Shown here: positions 26,645-35,126 of the stretch, in pieces | How positions within the stretch are numbered: the stretch's first letter is position 1 | Layout: the number at the start of each line of letters is the position of its first letter | Assembly: GCA_035935655.1 (NCBI GenBank) | Contig: DASYWW010000011.1 | Location: forward strand, 62,001 to 126,000 | From: Candidatus Bathyarchaeia archaeon | GTDB lineage: Archaea > Thermoproteota > Bathyarchaeia > 40CM-2-53-6 | Direction: 5' to 3' | Length of the DNA: 64,000 nt | The notes under the pieces: generated by a model | What the model saw: only the letters and a program-made list of their open reading frames with translations | Told to the model about the DNA's origin: nothing | Database searches by the model: none | Program-made: the position numbers and the translations under genes

Positions 26645-27928
26645 CTATAGTACTCGGAGAAACAGGTATAGGATGAGAAGATTGGGAATTGTCACCAGGA
26701 GTCCGATCTTTGAGAACTCCAAGAACCCGAAGCCTGATCCTCGGCTCTCAGCTTGTTCTAGAATTATGACATTGCTTGCCGCGCCCAAGAGACTGATCCC
26801 TCCGGAGAGAGTACTTGCACCTGCTAGCGCCATCCATGGCTTGACATCAGCGCCAGTGAAGCCAGCTGCTTGCATCGCTTTGATGTAAACTGCGACAAAG
26901 GGAACGTTGCTCAGGAGCTGGCTGAAGAATGCACTAGCCAAGATTATCGTTATGATCGAAAGACCGGGATCAGACTTGGTAAGAACAGGCAAGTAGATCA
27001 TAAAGCTCTGCAGGGCGTTCGACTCCCAGAAGGCCTGCATTACGATGAAGAGGGAAATGAAGAAGATGATAATCCCCCAGTCGACCGATCTGAGGATCTC
27101 CCGTCGTCTCCCGCTTCCCAAGAATACAATCGTCGCACCTAGAAGCGAAACCGTTCCGAGGTTGAAGTTTCCCTGAACCCCAAACAATTCAGCGATACCA
27201 ACGAGGAAGAAGCCGATCACAACTATTCCGGCGGCCGATCCAGAGAGCTTTGCTAGTGTTTGATCTTTGATTGCATCTCGAGGATTAGCTTGGAGTTGTG
27301 CGAGTGTTGAGTTTGAGAATTCTTTCCTGTAGTACCATCTGAGGATTAGGTATGTGACTCCGAGCCCTGCCATTGTTGGTGGGGCGAGGTAGTAGAGAAA
27401 ATCGAGCATTGGGTTTGGAATTCCTGTTGATAGGGCGACCAGAAGGTTCTGCGGGTTGCCTATGGCCGTCATCGTGCTGCCGATGGTTACACCCAAGGCG
27501 AGAGTGATCAGAAAGACTCCGGGTCGGACCCTCAGCTGCTTCGCAACGCTCAGCATGATTGGCGTGGCCATGAGTGCCAAGGTGTCGTTCACCAAGAACG
27601 CTGACATCGCACTTGTTCCGATCAGAGCCAGGCCGAAGATTTTCTGGGGTGACTTTGCCAATCGCAGCAGCCTCAAGGTTAGGTACTCGAGGAGACCGGA
27701 GAGATCCAATGCGGCAACTACTGAGAACATTCCTAGCAGGAAGAAAATCACGTTGAGATTGATCGACGCGTAAGCATCTTTTAGGGGGATGGCGCCGGAG
27801 AAGATCATTGCGACAGCTCCCGCCATCATTATGGTCCAGACCGGGATGCGAAACCATCGGAGGTTTCGTAGAACTATAAGGGTATAGACAGCTGCGAAGA
27901 TACCTATCGGAAGATACTCTAGTGTCAA
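26645..27928 (-). CDS. ArsB/NhaD-superfamily membrane transporter
   Basis: 427 residues with about 11 hydrophobic segments. Two inverted halves are visible (AFLVNDTLALMATPIML and LSNVPFVAVYIKA are the paired motif regions). GNPQNLLVAL fits the anion/sodium site of the ion-transporter superfamily. The substrate could be arsenite, sodium, citrate or another anion; sequence alone does not say. It is transcribed alone, next to the secreted Thr/Cys-rich protein. Confidence 0.88.
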   Translation of the reverse strand: MTLEYLPIGIFAAVYTLIVLRNLRWFRIPVWTIMMAGAVAMIFSGAIPLKDAYASINLNVIFFLLGMFSVVAALDLSGLLEYLTLRLLRLAKSPQKIFGLALIGTSAMSAFLVNDTLALMATPIMLSVAKQLRVRPGVFLITLALGVTIGSTMTAIGNPQNLLVALSTGIPNPMLDFLYYLAPPTMAGLGVTYLILRWYYRKEFSNSTLAQLQANPRDAIKDQTLAKLSGSAAGIVVIGFFLVGIAELFGVQGNFNLGTVSLLGATIVFLGSGRRREILRSVDWGIIIFFISLFIVMQAFWESNALQSFMIYLPVLTKSDPGLSIITIILASAFFSQLLSNVPFVAVYIKAMQAAGFTGADVKPWMALAGASTLSGGISLLGAASNVIILEQAESRGSGFGFLEFSKIGLLVTIPNLLILYLFLRVL

Positions 27929-28075
27929 CTTGCTAATGGATCCACAAGATTCCTACCATACTAAGCAATTTCGAGAAGTCAGCATTGCTGCCCAATTTTT
28001 TCGGGCTCTTTGTGGAAGCTAGTGGCTTCGGAATTGGGTTCCTGGAAGGCCAGCTCCCGTTCTATCCACTGATGC

Positions 28076-28576
28076 CTATAGTTCTTCGAGCATCTTCTGG
28101 GACCAGAGGAGTGAAGCTTCTGGTTTCTTGGGAGAGTCTTTGTCTTTTTTCACCTTGGGCCTTGTAGGAGGTTTCTCCGGTCTAGATGCTTCTGGAATTA
28201 GGCCCTTGTTGGGAATAACTGGTTTGGGACCTGCTGGGTCCTGACCTTGTCCAATGACAGCGCCATCTGGATCTCTCAGGATGCCATTCTCGTAGAAGGC
28301 TTTGTAGTGTCCTTTGTAATCGTAGATGAACCCGTCGTCATCCATCCATGCGATGTTGTGACCGTCGAAGTCGACAATTCTATGGTCTTTCAGTAGCCTG
28401 TATCTTGCAGTTCCGTTCTCGTCCCATATTACATCGATTTCTTCTTCTTCAGCTTCTGGTCCTAGTTCCAAAGTCGTCCACTCACGGGGGCTATCCCTCA
28501 AGCTAAGAAGGTTACCGATGATATTGATAGCAAAGTAGGGAATAGGATCTAAGGAGACTTTAACCTCCCTGTTCAA
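28076..28576 (-). CDS. protein with beta-hairpin repeats (4-fold beta-flower-like)
   Basis: 166 residues. Residues about 55-110 have the repeated pattern (hydrophobic)-D-x-x-G-x-x-(aromatic): RIVDFDGHNIAWM, GFIYDYKGHYKAFY, GILRDPDGAVIGQ, which resembles the four-bladed beta-flower domain of small bacterial/archaeal proteins. A Pro/Lys-rich tail (about residues 115-155) follows. The N-terminus has a polar strand region. The match is by eye only. It diverges from the zinc-ribbon paralogue at 28604. Confidence 0.55.
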   Translation of the reverse strand: MNREVKVSLDPIPYFAINIIGNLLSLRDSPREWTTLELGPEAEEEEIDVIWDENGTARYRLLKDHRIVDFDGHNIAWMDDDGFIYDYKGHYKAFYENGILRDPDGAVIGQGQDPAGPKPVIPNKGLIPEASRPEKPPTRPKVKKDKDSPKKPEASLLWSQKMLEEL

Positions 28577-28603
28577 ATAGCTGAGAGACGATCACACAGG
28601 ACA

Positions 28604-28801
28604 ATGGAGGCTCAAGGAGACAGGCACACCTGTCCTGTCTGTGGGCATGTCGGGCCCTGCATCTATGCTGGTTGGGACGACGGAGACAACTTTAGAGTGC
28701 ACAACTGTCACATCTGCGGCTCGACGTGGAAGGAACCGAAAGTAGGTCTGGATCGCGCTGCAAAACCGACACTGGAGCAACAAGCTCATCAGATAGCCTA
28801 G
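28604..28801 (+). CDS. small zinc-ribbon protein (paralogue of 17803-17621)
   Basis: 65 residues. TCPVCGHVGPC, then an acidic spacer, then HNCHICGSTWKE: the same four-Cys ribbon as 17803-17621 with the spacer differing. Here the gene stands alone with its own promoter region. The pairing shows a small family in this genome. Confidence 0.75.
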   Translation: MEAQGDRHTCPVCGHVGPCIYAGWDDGDNFRVHNCHICGSTWKEPKVGLDRAAKPTLEQQAHQIA

Positions 28802-29035
28802 TCCAACTCTCCCTGCTCAAACCGAGATCCAACGTAGATATACTAGTCCTGACGACGAGGAGGCTCTGAACGGGATTGCCGCGTCAGTCAAGGACTTTTC
28901 GTATCAGGACTCGACAGAAAAAGACGAACAGGTCTAGAAAACGTACGGGTTCGAGTCGAAAAATAAGCAACCCTTTCAAAAGCAAGCTTTAGTCCCGAGA
29001 AAACGGGTCATCCTGCCCAGAGTGACACGAACGGC

Positions 29036-30463
29036 CTAACTTGTCATCTTACCAAAGTTGTCCAGCATTGTGACGAAGGATTTCTCCATCGAGGCTAGTC
29101 CACCGGTTGGTCCTTTTTCGTCTATTACGATGTACTCGTTCGGGGAGTGCTGTAGAGCACCGTGGCCGAGTCCGCCGATCACTACTGGTAGGTTCAGGGG
29201 TTTCTTGTTGAAGAGTGCAAAGGGTGCGCTTCCTGCGATGGTGGGCCATAGCTCGGGGTCTTTTCCGAGCTCTTTGTAGGATTTTATGACTGCTTGTGCC
29301 GGTGGGCTCTTGTAGCTTGTTCGTGACCATCCGTAGCCTGCTTCTACTACCCTTATTTGGATCTCCTTGAATCCATACGCGTCTAGATGGTTTCTTATCA
29401 TCGGTATCACATCGTCCTTTCTCATGTTCGGAACCAAGCGAACATCCATCTTGACGGTAATCTTGTGTGGCAGCAACGTCTTTGTCTCAGGTCCGGCGTA
29501 GCCGCTTGCAATGCCGTTGATATTGAGGGTGGGATCAAAAAGATACTTCTTCAACGCCTCGATCCCATGGGTGTCGCCGATGAACCTGTCAACCTTCAGC
29601 TCTTCTTTTGTCGCGGAATCGTTGAACGTCTTCTCCAGCTTCGGGAGGAGCTCGCGGTCTTCCTTGTTAGGAACCTGTGCGTGGCGGTAAAAGTCCTGAA
29701 TCGTTACCTTGTTGCCGTCGGGACCGGTCATGGTGGATAGTGCCTGAATCATTTTCCAGACTGGGCTGTCGACCCAGGCTTTGTGGCTTCCATGTATTCC
29801 GAACTCTTTGGGGCCTCTTCCCCATACTGCGCCGTCGAGTTCGAGTTCGAAGTATACGATTCCCTTGACGCCTAGATACATTACGACTTTTCCGGTTCGG
29901 TCTTGTGAGCAGAATGGAAAGAAGACAGCCTTTGCCGCTTGCAGGTCTTTCTCGTGTTTTGAGATGAACTCTGGCAGGTGGCGGCTTCCGAGCTCTTCCT
30001 CACCTTCAACGAGGAACAGCATGTTTACGGGTAGTTTCTGGCGTGTGGCCTTGATCGATTCGCAAGCATTCAGGAACCCGCGCAGTTCTCCCTTCGTGTT
30101 AACTGCGCCGCGGGCTACAAGGCATCGACCGAACGGTGGAACATCCATCAGCGTCCCCGCCAGGGGGTCGACCTTCCAGCCAAGCTCGTCAACTGGCATA
30201 GTATCGTACATCATGTAGACAACGATTGTCTTGTCTGCTCCAGCGTCATATCGGCCGTAGACTACCGGGTTTCCGCCAGTCTCCTCCAGACTTGCCGTGG
30301 CGCCTAGACTCGCAAGGTAGCTTAGCACGAGATTCGCGCACTCTCTAACCCCTTTGTTCTCGGGAGAGATGGAGGGTTGGCGAATTAGCTCCTGGACTTT
30401 GGCGATGTGTTGCGGGAGATTCTTGTCTATGTGAGCGAAGACTTTTGCGCGATCAAGCGGCAT
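29036..30463 (-). CDS. M20-family peptidase-like protein with altered metal ligands
   Basis: 475 residues from ATG 30463; the frame is open to 30616 but the first 51 residues overlap the upstream gene's 3' end and look non-coding. The fold of ArgE/DapE/carnosinase-like proteins is clear, from VVYMMYDTMPVDELGW through LVEGEEELGSRH and GGLGHGALQHSPNEYI. The usual first zinc ligand His in HxD is Met (MYD), and the bridging Asp is Asn (GAVNTKG). The Glu pair and the final His are kept. It may have lost activity or use one metal. The dimerisation domain lies at about residues 200-340. Confidence 0.8.
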   Translation of the reverse strand: MPLDRAKVFAHIDKNLPQHIAKVQELIRQPSISPENKGVRECANLVLSYLASLGATASLEETGGNPVVYGRYDAGADKTIVVYMMYDTMPVDELGWKVDPLAGTLMDVPPFGRCLVARGAVNTKGELRGFLNACESIKATRQKLPVNMLFLVEGEEELGSRHLPEFISKHEKDLQAAKAVFFPFCSQDRTGKVVMYLGVKGIVYFELELDGAVWGRGPKEFGIHGSHKAWVDSPVWKMIQALSTMTGPDGNKVTIQDFYRHAQVPNKEDRELLPKLEKTFNDSATKEELKVDRFIGDTHGIEALKKYLFDPTLNINGIASGYAGPETKTLLPHKITVKMDVRLVPNMRKDDVIPMIRNHLDAYGFKEIQIRVVEAGYGWSRTSYKSPPAQAVIKSYKELGKDPELWPTIAGSAPFALFNKKPLNLPVVIGGLGHGALQHSPNEYIVIDEKGPTGGLASMEKSFVTMLDNFGKMTS

Positions 30464-30522
30464 GATGTCGCCTGAAAGATTGGTTACGGTATAAGCATTG
30501 AGCGAAGGATTCTGGTGTTCGG

Positions 30523-30837
30523 CTATACTGTGGAGGAGGCGAACTGGTAGGACTGTTGTAGAATCCTCATTATTCGGCGGAGGTCTGGTCTGGGTCCTAG
30601 TTTGAGTATGACCCATCCTTCGCGGTCATGGACTTCCGGAGAGCGGGAGACTGTGCCTTGGCTGATCATGACCTCTTTCAGGTCAGGCGGCAACCGTAAT
30701 TCTATCCGGTCTGGGCTGTGAATGTGAGCGAAGGACTTGCCGCCCACGTGCAGCTCGATCTCTTCGTCTCCATGGTCTTTCATCTCGACACCTGGTACGA
30801 GGAGCATCTCGCCTGCGATCATGTCCAGTAGGCTCAT
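30523..30837 (-). CDS. uncharacterised small protein
   Basis: 104 residues, beta-rich, with a basic/acidic pattern (GVEMKDHGDEEIELHVGGKSFAHIHSPDRIELRLPPDLKEVM). It lies upstream of the M20-like gene, 59 nt away, and may form an operon with it. No motif is recognised. Confidence 0.55.
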   Translation of the reverse strand: MSLLDMIAGEMLLVPGVEMKDHGDEEIELHVGGKSFAHIHSPDRIELRLPPDLKEVMISQGTVSRSPEVHDREGWVILKLGPRPDLRRIMRILQQSYQFASSTV

Positions 30838-30894
30838 GGCTCAGTTGCCTGAGTGGTCAGGGATGCGACTTATTTCTTTCTCGTCACGATCCCG

Positions 30895-31428
30895 CTAACG
30901 TGTTGGGCGGTGACTGTCATACTTTCTTGGGAGGCTGATGTACCTCCTCAAGCGTGGCCATCCGGTCTTCGCGTATTTGAGCCGTTCAGGGTCGTTCTTG
31001 ATCCACTTTAGCATGTGAAAGAAGCTCCTCGCGCGCTTATCGTCCCTTTCGGGAATCGGCTCATACCCTAGGTTTCTGATCTCGTCCAGGTACGCTGTCT
31101 CCACGTTATTCTGAGCGTATCCCGTTATCACGGCGGTCTTGACTCTTGTTTTTCCATATTTCTCGCTTAGAAGAGGCCTAGTCTCATCGAAAAGGAAACT
31201 ACTGCATATTTCGATCTCTTCATCCTCGCCCAGTTTCATCTGGCAAAGGAGATTGAGGGCGAGCTCTGTCGCCTTCTTCTGGTACATCTTTCTCCCGAAA
31301 CTCGGACTCTGGAAGTAGGACACGGGAATCATATCATAATGAAACTCTCCAGTTTCCTTACGGTGCGCTCCAACCACGACTCCGTATAGAAGGTCTCCGA
31401 CGCCCGCATCGTCGATCTGGATGGTCAT
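30895..31428 (-). CDS. uncharacterised protein, possible RNase H-like fold
   Basis: 177 residues. The N-terminal strand-turn IQIDDAGVGDLLYGVVVGA resembles the first strand region of RNase H-fold proteins (Asp-Asp-x-Gly). A second acidic strand (DEEIEICSSFLF) and a GYAQNNVETAYLDEIRN helix follow. A charged C-terminus ends RRYISLPRKYDS. The RNase H comparison is weak and no catalytic set is complete. An intergenic element (C) lies 46 nt upstream in the same orientation. Confidence 0.5.
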   Translation of the reverse strand: MTIQIDDAGVGDLLYGVVVGAHRKETGEFHYDMIPVSYFQSPSFGRKMYQKKATELALNLLCQMKLGEDEEIEICSSFLFDETRPLLSEKYGKTRVKTAVITGYAQNNVETAYLDEIRNLGYEPIPERDDKRARSFFHMLKWIKNDPERLKYAKTGWPRLRRYISLPRKYDSHRPTR

Positions 31429-31473
31429 ATTGTGAACCTAGATTCTGTGCGGGTCGGACATAAGCGTGATTTT

Positions 31474-31703
31474 CCGGGGAAACCACTCTTACGTCTCAAG
31501 ACCCTCTCGCTAGTACCCCCCTTTTTTTCTCGAAAATTTCCCGTATGGTAGTGATAATGGGCGAATTAGGCGAGTCAGGGCGCGGTCTGGGCTTGGACGG
31601 CTCGTGAGTTTGCTTGATCTGTCCCGCCATTCCCGAAGGATTCTAGGATGAGATGTGGGTGATGTGATAGATTCGAGATCTTGGCATCTAATTGGCGATT
31701 TAC
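31474..31703 (-). repeat. dispersed intergenic element, copy C
   Basis: Reverse-oriented copy of the element also found at 47100-47320 and 51610-51842. Over 41 positions (31556-31596 versus the reverse complement of 51718-51758) I count 36 identities, and all five differences are transitions. It contains the conserved CTCGCTAGTACCCCC, AATGGGCGAATTAGG and GTCAGGGC blocks. It fills the divergent intergenic space between 31428 (minus) and the PadR gene at 31797 (plus), ending 46 nt before the minus gene's start. Confidence 0.75.
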
Positions 31704-31750
31704 GGTCGCTCGATAGAGTCGTATTGGCAAGGCTGTTGAGGATGGGAATG

Positions 31751-31798
31751 TTTATATCTCGATATCGGATATCCAATATCGGAAAAGCGATATCGAAT
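31751..31798 (+). promoter_or_regulatory. TATA box and ATATCG operator cluster of the first PadR gene
   Basis: A TATA-like TTTATATC (31751-31758) is followed by CGATATCG, GGATATCC (31767-31774) and GCGATATCGA (31787-31796), packed up to the ATG at 31797. The half-site ATATCGAAT also occurs in the perfect palindrome at 33431-33447 before the second PadR gene. This is most simply an auto-regulatory operator, with a nearly leaderless start. Confidence 0.65.
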
Positions 31799-32216
31799 GT
31801 TTCGTGGATTTGGAATGTTCAGAAAACGTGGGCTCAGACCCTGGGTCCTCAACATCCTAAGAAGATCGCCAAAGAACGGAGCGGAGATAATGGACGAGAT
31901 CGAAAACATGAGCCAGGGATGGTGGAGACCCTCCCCAGGATCCGTCTACCCAATGCTCGAAGAAATGGTCCAGGATGGACTCATCAAGAAGAGGGAGGAC
32001 GGCAGATACGAGCTAACAACCAAGGCGCAACAGGAAGAAGAATGGCCCTTCAGCCACCACTTCACCGGCCCCCGATCAATAGACGCAATGCTAAACGAGA
32101 TCACAGGCTACATATCATACTTCGAAGACCTAACAAAAACCGACCGAGCGAAGCTAGACTCGTACAAAGACAAGATAACAACGATGTCAGAACGACTTGC
32201 TGCATTAGTCAAGTAG
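31797..32216 (+). CDS. PadR-family transcriptional regulator
   Basis: 139 residues. The winged helix LRPWVLNILRRSPKNGAEIMDEIENMSQGWWRPSPGSVYPMLEEMVQDGLIKKREDGRYELT is standard PadR. A C-terminal helical dimerisation part follows (LNEITGYISYFEDLTKTDRAKL). The Trp-rich WWRPS turn is family-typical. It converges with the threonine synthase gene (10-nt gap) and probably controls its own promoter and perhaps neighbours. Confidence 0.92.
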   Translation: MFRGFGMFRKRGLRPWVLNILRRSPKNGAEIMDEIENMSQGWWRPSPGSVYPMLEEMVQDGLIKKREDGRYELTTKAQQEEEWPFSHHFTGPRSIDAMLNEITGYISYFEDLTKTDRAKLDSYKDKITTMSERLAALVK

Positions 32217-32225
32217 CCTTCGTAC

Positions 32226-33374
32226 CTAGATCTGCTCTAGGGTCTTCAGCCCAGACCCGGTTGCTATGAGGACTACATTTGCTGACCTGTCGATCATCTT
32301 CTCCTGGTAAAGATGGGATAGAGCTGCGATTGTCGCTGCGCTAGAGGGCTCGAGGAGAAGACCTTCAGTCTTGAGAGCTTGACCCATCGACTTGCGGATC
32401 TCCGAATCTGTAACGGACAATGCTATGCCCTTTGACTCTTTGAGGCAACGAAGAATCCACTTCCCAGCCAGTGGCTTGGGAATTTTGAGGCCGAAGGCGA
32501 TGGTTTCGGGATTCTTCCATTCTTCAACATCGTCTCTCTTGGAGTTGTAGGCCTTGACCACTGGCGCGCAGCCCGCAGGCTGGACCGCGATGAAACCCGG
32601 TCTCCCTTTGACCCACCCGATTTTTTCCAGAATCGAAAACATCTTCCACATTCCCACTAGGCCGACTCCGCCCCCGACAGGGTATAGGACGTAGTCTGGA
32701 ACTCTCCAATCAAACTGTTCGCAGATTTCCAGGGCAATGGTCCCTTTGCCATCATGGCGAAACGGTGTGACAAAAGTCGAGGCATTGTAGGGTCCTTTCC
32801 TATTGGCAACATTCTCCGCTCGACGTCCGGCGTCTGCGATCGTACCGTCAACAAGGCTGACGGTTGCTCCAAGTTTCCTGGAGAGTTCGATTTTTGCGGG
32901 ATTTGCTCGCCGGGGAAGAAACACTCGACAGGTTAGTTCTGCGATGTGTGAATATAGGGCGAATGAGCATCCCGCGTTCCCCTCGGAAGACAAGACGATG
33001 TCCTCTACACTCAATGAGGAAAGAGCCGTGATCGCGAGAGAGGCGCCTCGATCCTTGAACGTCCCGGTCGGGTTTTTCGTCTCGTCTTTCACCCACACGT
33101 TTCCATGAAAGGAGTTCAGCTTTCTGAGGGGAGTATTCCCCTCGCCTGCGGAGACAATCCTGTATGTCTCATCAACGGGCAGGAAGGCTTTGTATTTCCA
33201 CATGGATGGAGTGTGGTCGAGATCGTTCTTCGAGAACCCGCTGAGCATCTCTGGATTGATTATTGTATCCAGGAGTCCATTACACTTGGAGCACTTTTGG
33301 GCAATCTTACCCTTAGCATAGGCGGCATGGCATTCTGTACACTGCAGCCCTTCATAGGCATCCTCTCGGCTCAA
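32226..33374 (-). CDS. thrC: threonine synthase
   Basis: 382 residues, fold type II PLP enzyme that converts O-phosphohomoserine to threonine. An N-terminal zinc-ribbon CTECHAAYAKGKIAQKCSKC is followed by GEGNTPLRKL and the PLP-Lys region DETKNPTGTFKDRGA. SSEGNAGCSFALYSH and PVGGGVGLVGMWK hold cofactor phosphate and substrate; LEPSSAATIAAL closes the site. It lies between two PadR genes and shares its promoter region with the second one. Confidence 0.93.
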   Translation of the reverse strand: MSREDAYEGLQCTECHAAYAKGKIAQKCSKCNGLLDTIINPEMLSGFSKNDLDHTPSMWKYKAFLPVDETYRIVSAGEGNTPLRKLNSFHGNVWVKDETKNPTGTFKDRGASLAITALSSLSVEDIVLSSEGNAGCSFALYSHIAELTCRVFLPRRANPAKIELSRKLGATVSLVDGTIADAGRRAENVANRKGPYNASTFVTPFRHDGKGTIALEICEQFDWRVPDYVLYPVGGGVGLVGMWKMFSILEKIGWVKGRPGFIAVQPAGCAPVVKAYNSKRDDVEEWKNPETIAFGLKIPKPLAGKWILRCLKESKGIALSVTDSEIRKSMGQALKTEGLLLEPSSAATIAALSHLYQEKMIDRSANVVLIATGSGLKTLEQI

Positions 33375-33402
33375 TTGGACCTAGTAAGGCGAGGATGCGA
33401 TA

Positions 33403-33447
33403 CCCTCTTAAGAGGGGGTCTTATATTGAAATTCGATAATATCGAAT
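33403..33447. promoter_or_regulatory. palindromic operators in the thrC-PadR divergent promoter
   Basis: CCCTCTTAAGAGGG (33403-33416) is a perfect 14-nt palindrome. ATTCGATAATATCGAAT (33431-33447) is a perfect palindrome with 8-nt arms and one central base. For thrC (minus strand) an AATATAAG TATA-like box sits between the two. The second palindrome shares TATCGAAT with the operator of the other PadR gene. Confidence 0.7.
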
Positions 33448-33470
33448 CTCGATAGTTTCCTCGTGAAAGC

Positions 33471-33794
33471 ATGACAAAAGCCGTCAATGAGCGCATGGTT
33501 AAGAGCTTCCTCGACCTCTTCGTCCTCTCACTTCTAGACAATGGAGGAAAACACGGCTACGAGATCATGCGGGAATTGAAAGTGAAGACCGGCGCCCACA
33601 TTGGTGCGGGGACACTGTACCCATTGCTTTACGAGCTGGAAGAGCGCAGACTAGTCGCTGGGGAATGGATGTCTCCAACGCGGAGAAGTAGGCGGGTGTA
33701 CAGAATTACAGACCAGGGCGAAAAATATCGTAACCAATCATTCCAGGGATTAGACAGACTACTGAAAATATCGTTCTCGAATTCGAACTACTAG
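33471..33794 (+). CDS. PadR-family transcriptional regulator, second copy
   Basis: 107 residues, the short PadR form: FLDLFVLSLLDNGGKHGYEIMRELKVKTGAHIGAGTLYPLLYELEERRLVAGEW, then the wing RRSRRVYRITDQGEKY. It lacks the long C-terminal helices. It diverges from thrC and faces the 17-nt palindrome, so auto-regulation and control of thrC are likely. Confidence 0.92.
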   Translation: MTKAVNERMVKSFLDLFVLSLLDNGGKHGYEIMRELKVKTGAHIGAGTLYPLLYELEERRLVAGEWMSPTRRSRRVYRITDQGEKYRNQSFQGLDRLLKISFSNSNY

Positions 33795-34333
33795 TCGGGC
33801 AATCTCTTCGATTGCTCAGCGATTCGAGTGATCTCCGCAGGCTCGCCAATTACAGCCTCGCAGAACCGATCACCCTTACCTTGACAGGACACCTCCAGCG
33901 ACTCTAGCTTTCTACCAAAAGTCTGCTCCATCGCACCGGTAAGAATACCGCGGCCAAAATGACATACTGGAGTCTTGCCCTTCCGGTTCCGGACAGAGAC
34001 CCCGTTTGTCCATCTTACCCTGGCAATCTTCTTCTCGAGATCAAAGTCGACTATCGAGACTTTCCCCCATCCGCCAAGGGTACCCAGACTATCCGCAACC
34101 TGGTTCAGTCCTCCAGGGCGTTTGATGTCAAAACCGGATTTTTTCGCGATACTCATGTATTGAGACCCTCCTTGTTTGCCGATGCTATACTGGAAACTAG
34201 TGGCTGTAATGGGGCCGAAGCTTTCGGTCAACTTGTCCTCGATGGAATGAATCAGTGCAACGGGAATGAAGAGAAAACGTTCATCGAATGCGGTGATTAT
34301 TCCCTTGGTTTCGTCGATGTCTAATGCCTGCAA
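33791..34333 (-). CDS. V4R-domain protein
   Basis: 180 residues. The C-terminal CHFGRGILTGAMEQTFGRKLESLEVSCQGKGDRFCEAVIG is the V4R (vinyl-4-reductase) pattern: His-Phe-Gly-Arg-Gly, a Cys ligand and a Gly-x-Gly-Asp-x-Phe-Cys. The domain binds small hydrophobic ligands or metals in regulators. The N-terminal half (residues 1-80) is a helical/beta part without a DNA-binding motif. It converges on the PadR gene with a 4-nt overlap. Confidence 0.8.
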   Translation of the reverse strand: MQALDIDETKGIITAFDERFLFIPVALIHSIEDKLTESFGPITATSFQYSIGKQGGSQYMSIAKKSGFDIKRPGGLNQVADSLGTLGGWGKVSIVDFDLEKKIARVRWTNGVSVRNRKGKTPVCHFGRGILTGAMEQTFGRKLESLEVSCQGKGDRFCEAVIGEPAEITRIAEQSKRLPD

Positions 34334-34425
34334 TACATTGCGCCGGCGGTCAGGCTTCTTGGCAGTAGGCAGAGGAATTCCCGAAGATCGGAGAGTTGGC
34401 TCTGCTTAAATGGTCTTGCGGTAAA

Positions 34426-35112
34426 TCAAGTTCTCAGCTCATCGTCTCGAACGGTTAGGGACCGAGCGAAGGTAAGCGCCCCGTTAGAATCTGCAAGTTG
34501 GAGGTAGGGCCCTCGGGCAGAGGGGGCGCTTGGTTTTTGTTTCTTCCTTCGTCTAGCCATGACAAATGCAGCTAAGACCACAATTACTCCAGCGATCCCA
34601 AGCCCAACGATAAGCAGTATTGTGGCGTAACTGGAGAATAGTGAACCGATGGTCTGGGAAACTAGAACCATCTTACTAACGCTGACTGGATTGGTGTTGA
34701 ACCAAGCGGAGTTGTTGCTGTACTGCCATGTCGCGGTCGCCCTGACGTTGTGGTTACCTATGAACGCGTTTGGTGGGATCAGAACCGGAGTATCGATCCC
34801 CCCTCTCATGCTCGCTGTCAAGTTGAACGAAAGCCCCGAGGAAATCTGACGTGTTCCATTGGACCAGAAGTCCGACGCTAGCGATATGGTGGTGACTCTA
34901 ATGGTCAACTGACCAACGTTCGTAAAGTTACTGAGAATCGAGATAACACCCCCAGGAAAAGGTATCCCACTGTAGCCTAAATCGTAGTTCAACTTGTACG
35001 ATTCAGCACGCGCACTCATCGTCGCAAGGCCGGGAAATGAAAGAATGATCAGCGCCAGTACTGCCATAATCCGAATAATCGGATACTCTTTCATCAGTCG
35101 AGGAAGGCGCAA
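34426..35112 (-). CDS. secreted membrane-anchored protein
   Basis: 228 residues. A signal peptide (about 10-38, IIRIMAVLALIILSFPGLATM through SARA) leads to a beta-rich ectodomain (SILSNFTNVGQLTIRVTTI, NVRATATWQYSNNSAW). One C-terminal helix (ATILLIVGLGIAGVIVVLAAFVMA) and a basic tail RRRKKQK follow. This looks like a CARDB/Ig-like extracellular domain anchored in the membrane. The stop of the VTT-domain gene lies 14 nt before its start, so they form an operon. Confidence 0.7.
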   Translation of the reverse strand: MRLPRLMKEYPIIRIMAVLALIILSFPGLATMSARAESYKLNYDLGYSGIPFPGGVISILSNFTNVGQLTIRVTTISLASDFWSNGTRQISSGLSFNLTASMRGGIDTPVLIPPNAFIGNHNVRATATWQYSNNSAWFNTNPVSVSKMVLVSQTIGSLFSSYATILLIVGLGIAGVIVVLAAFVMARRRKKQKPSAPSARGPYLQLADSNGALTFARSLTVRDDELRT

Positions 35113-35126
35113 AGTTCTGTGAATTC

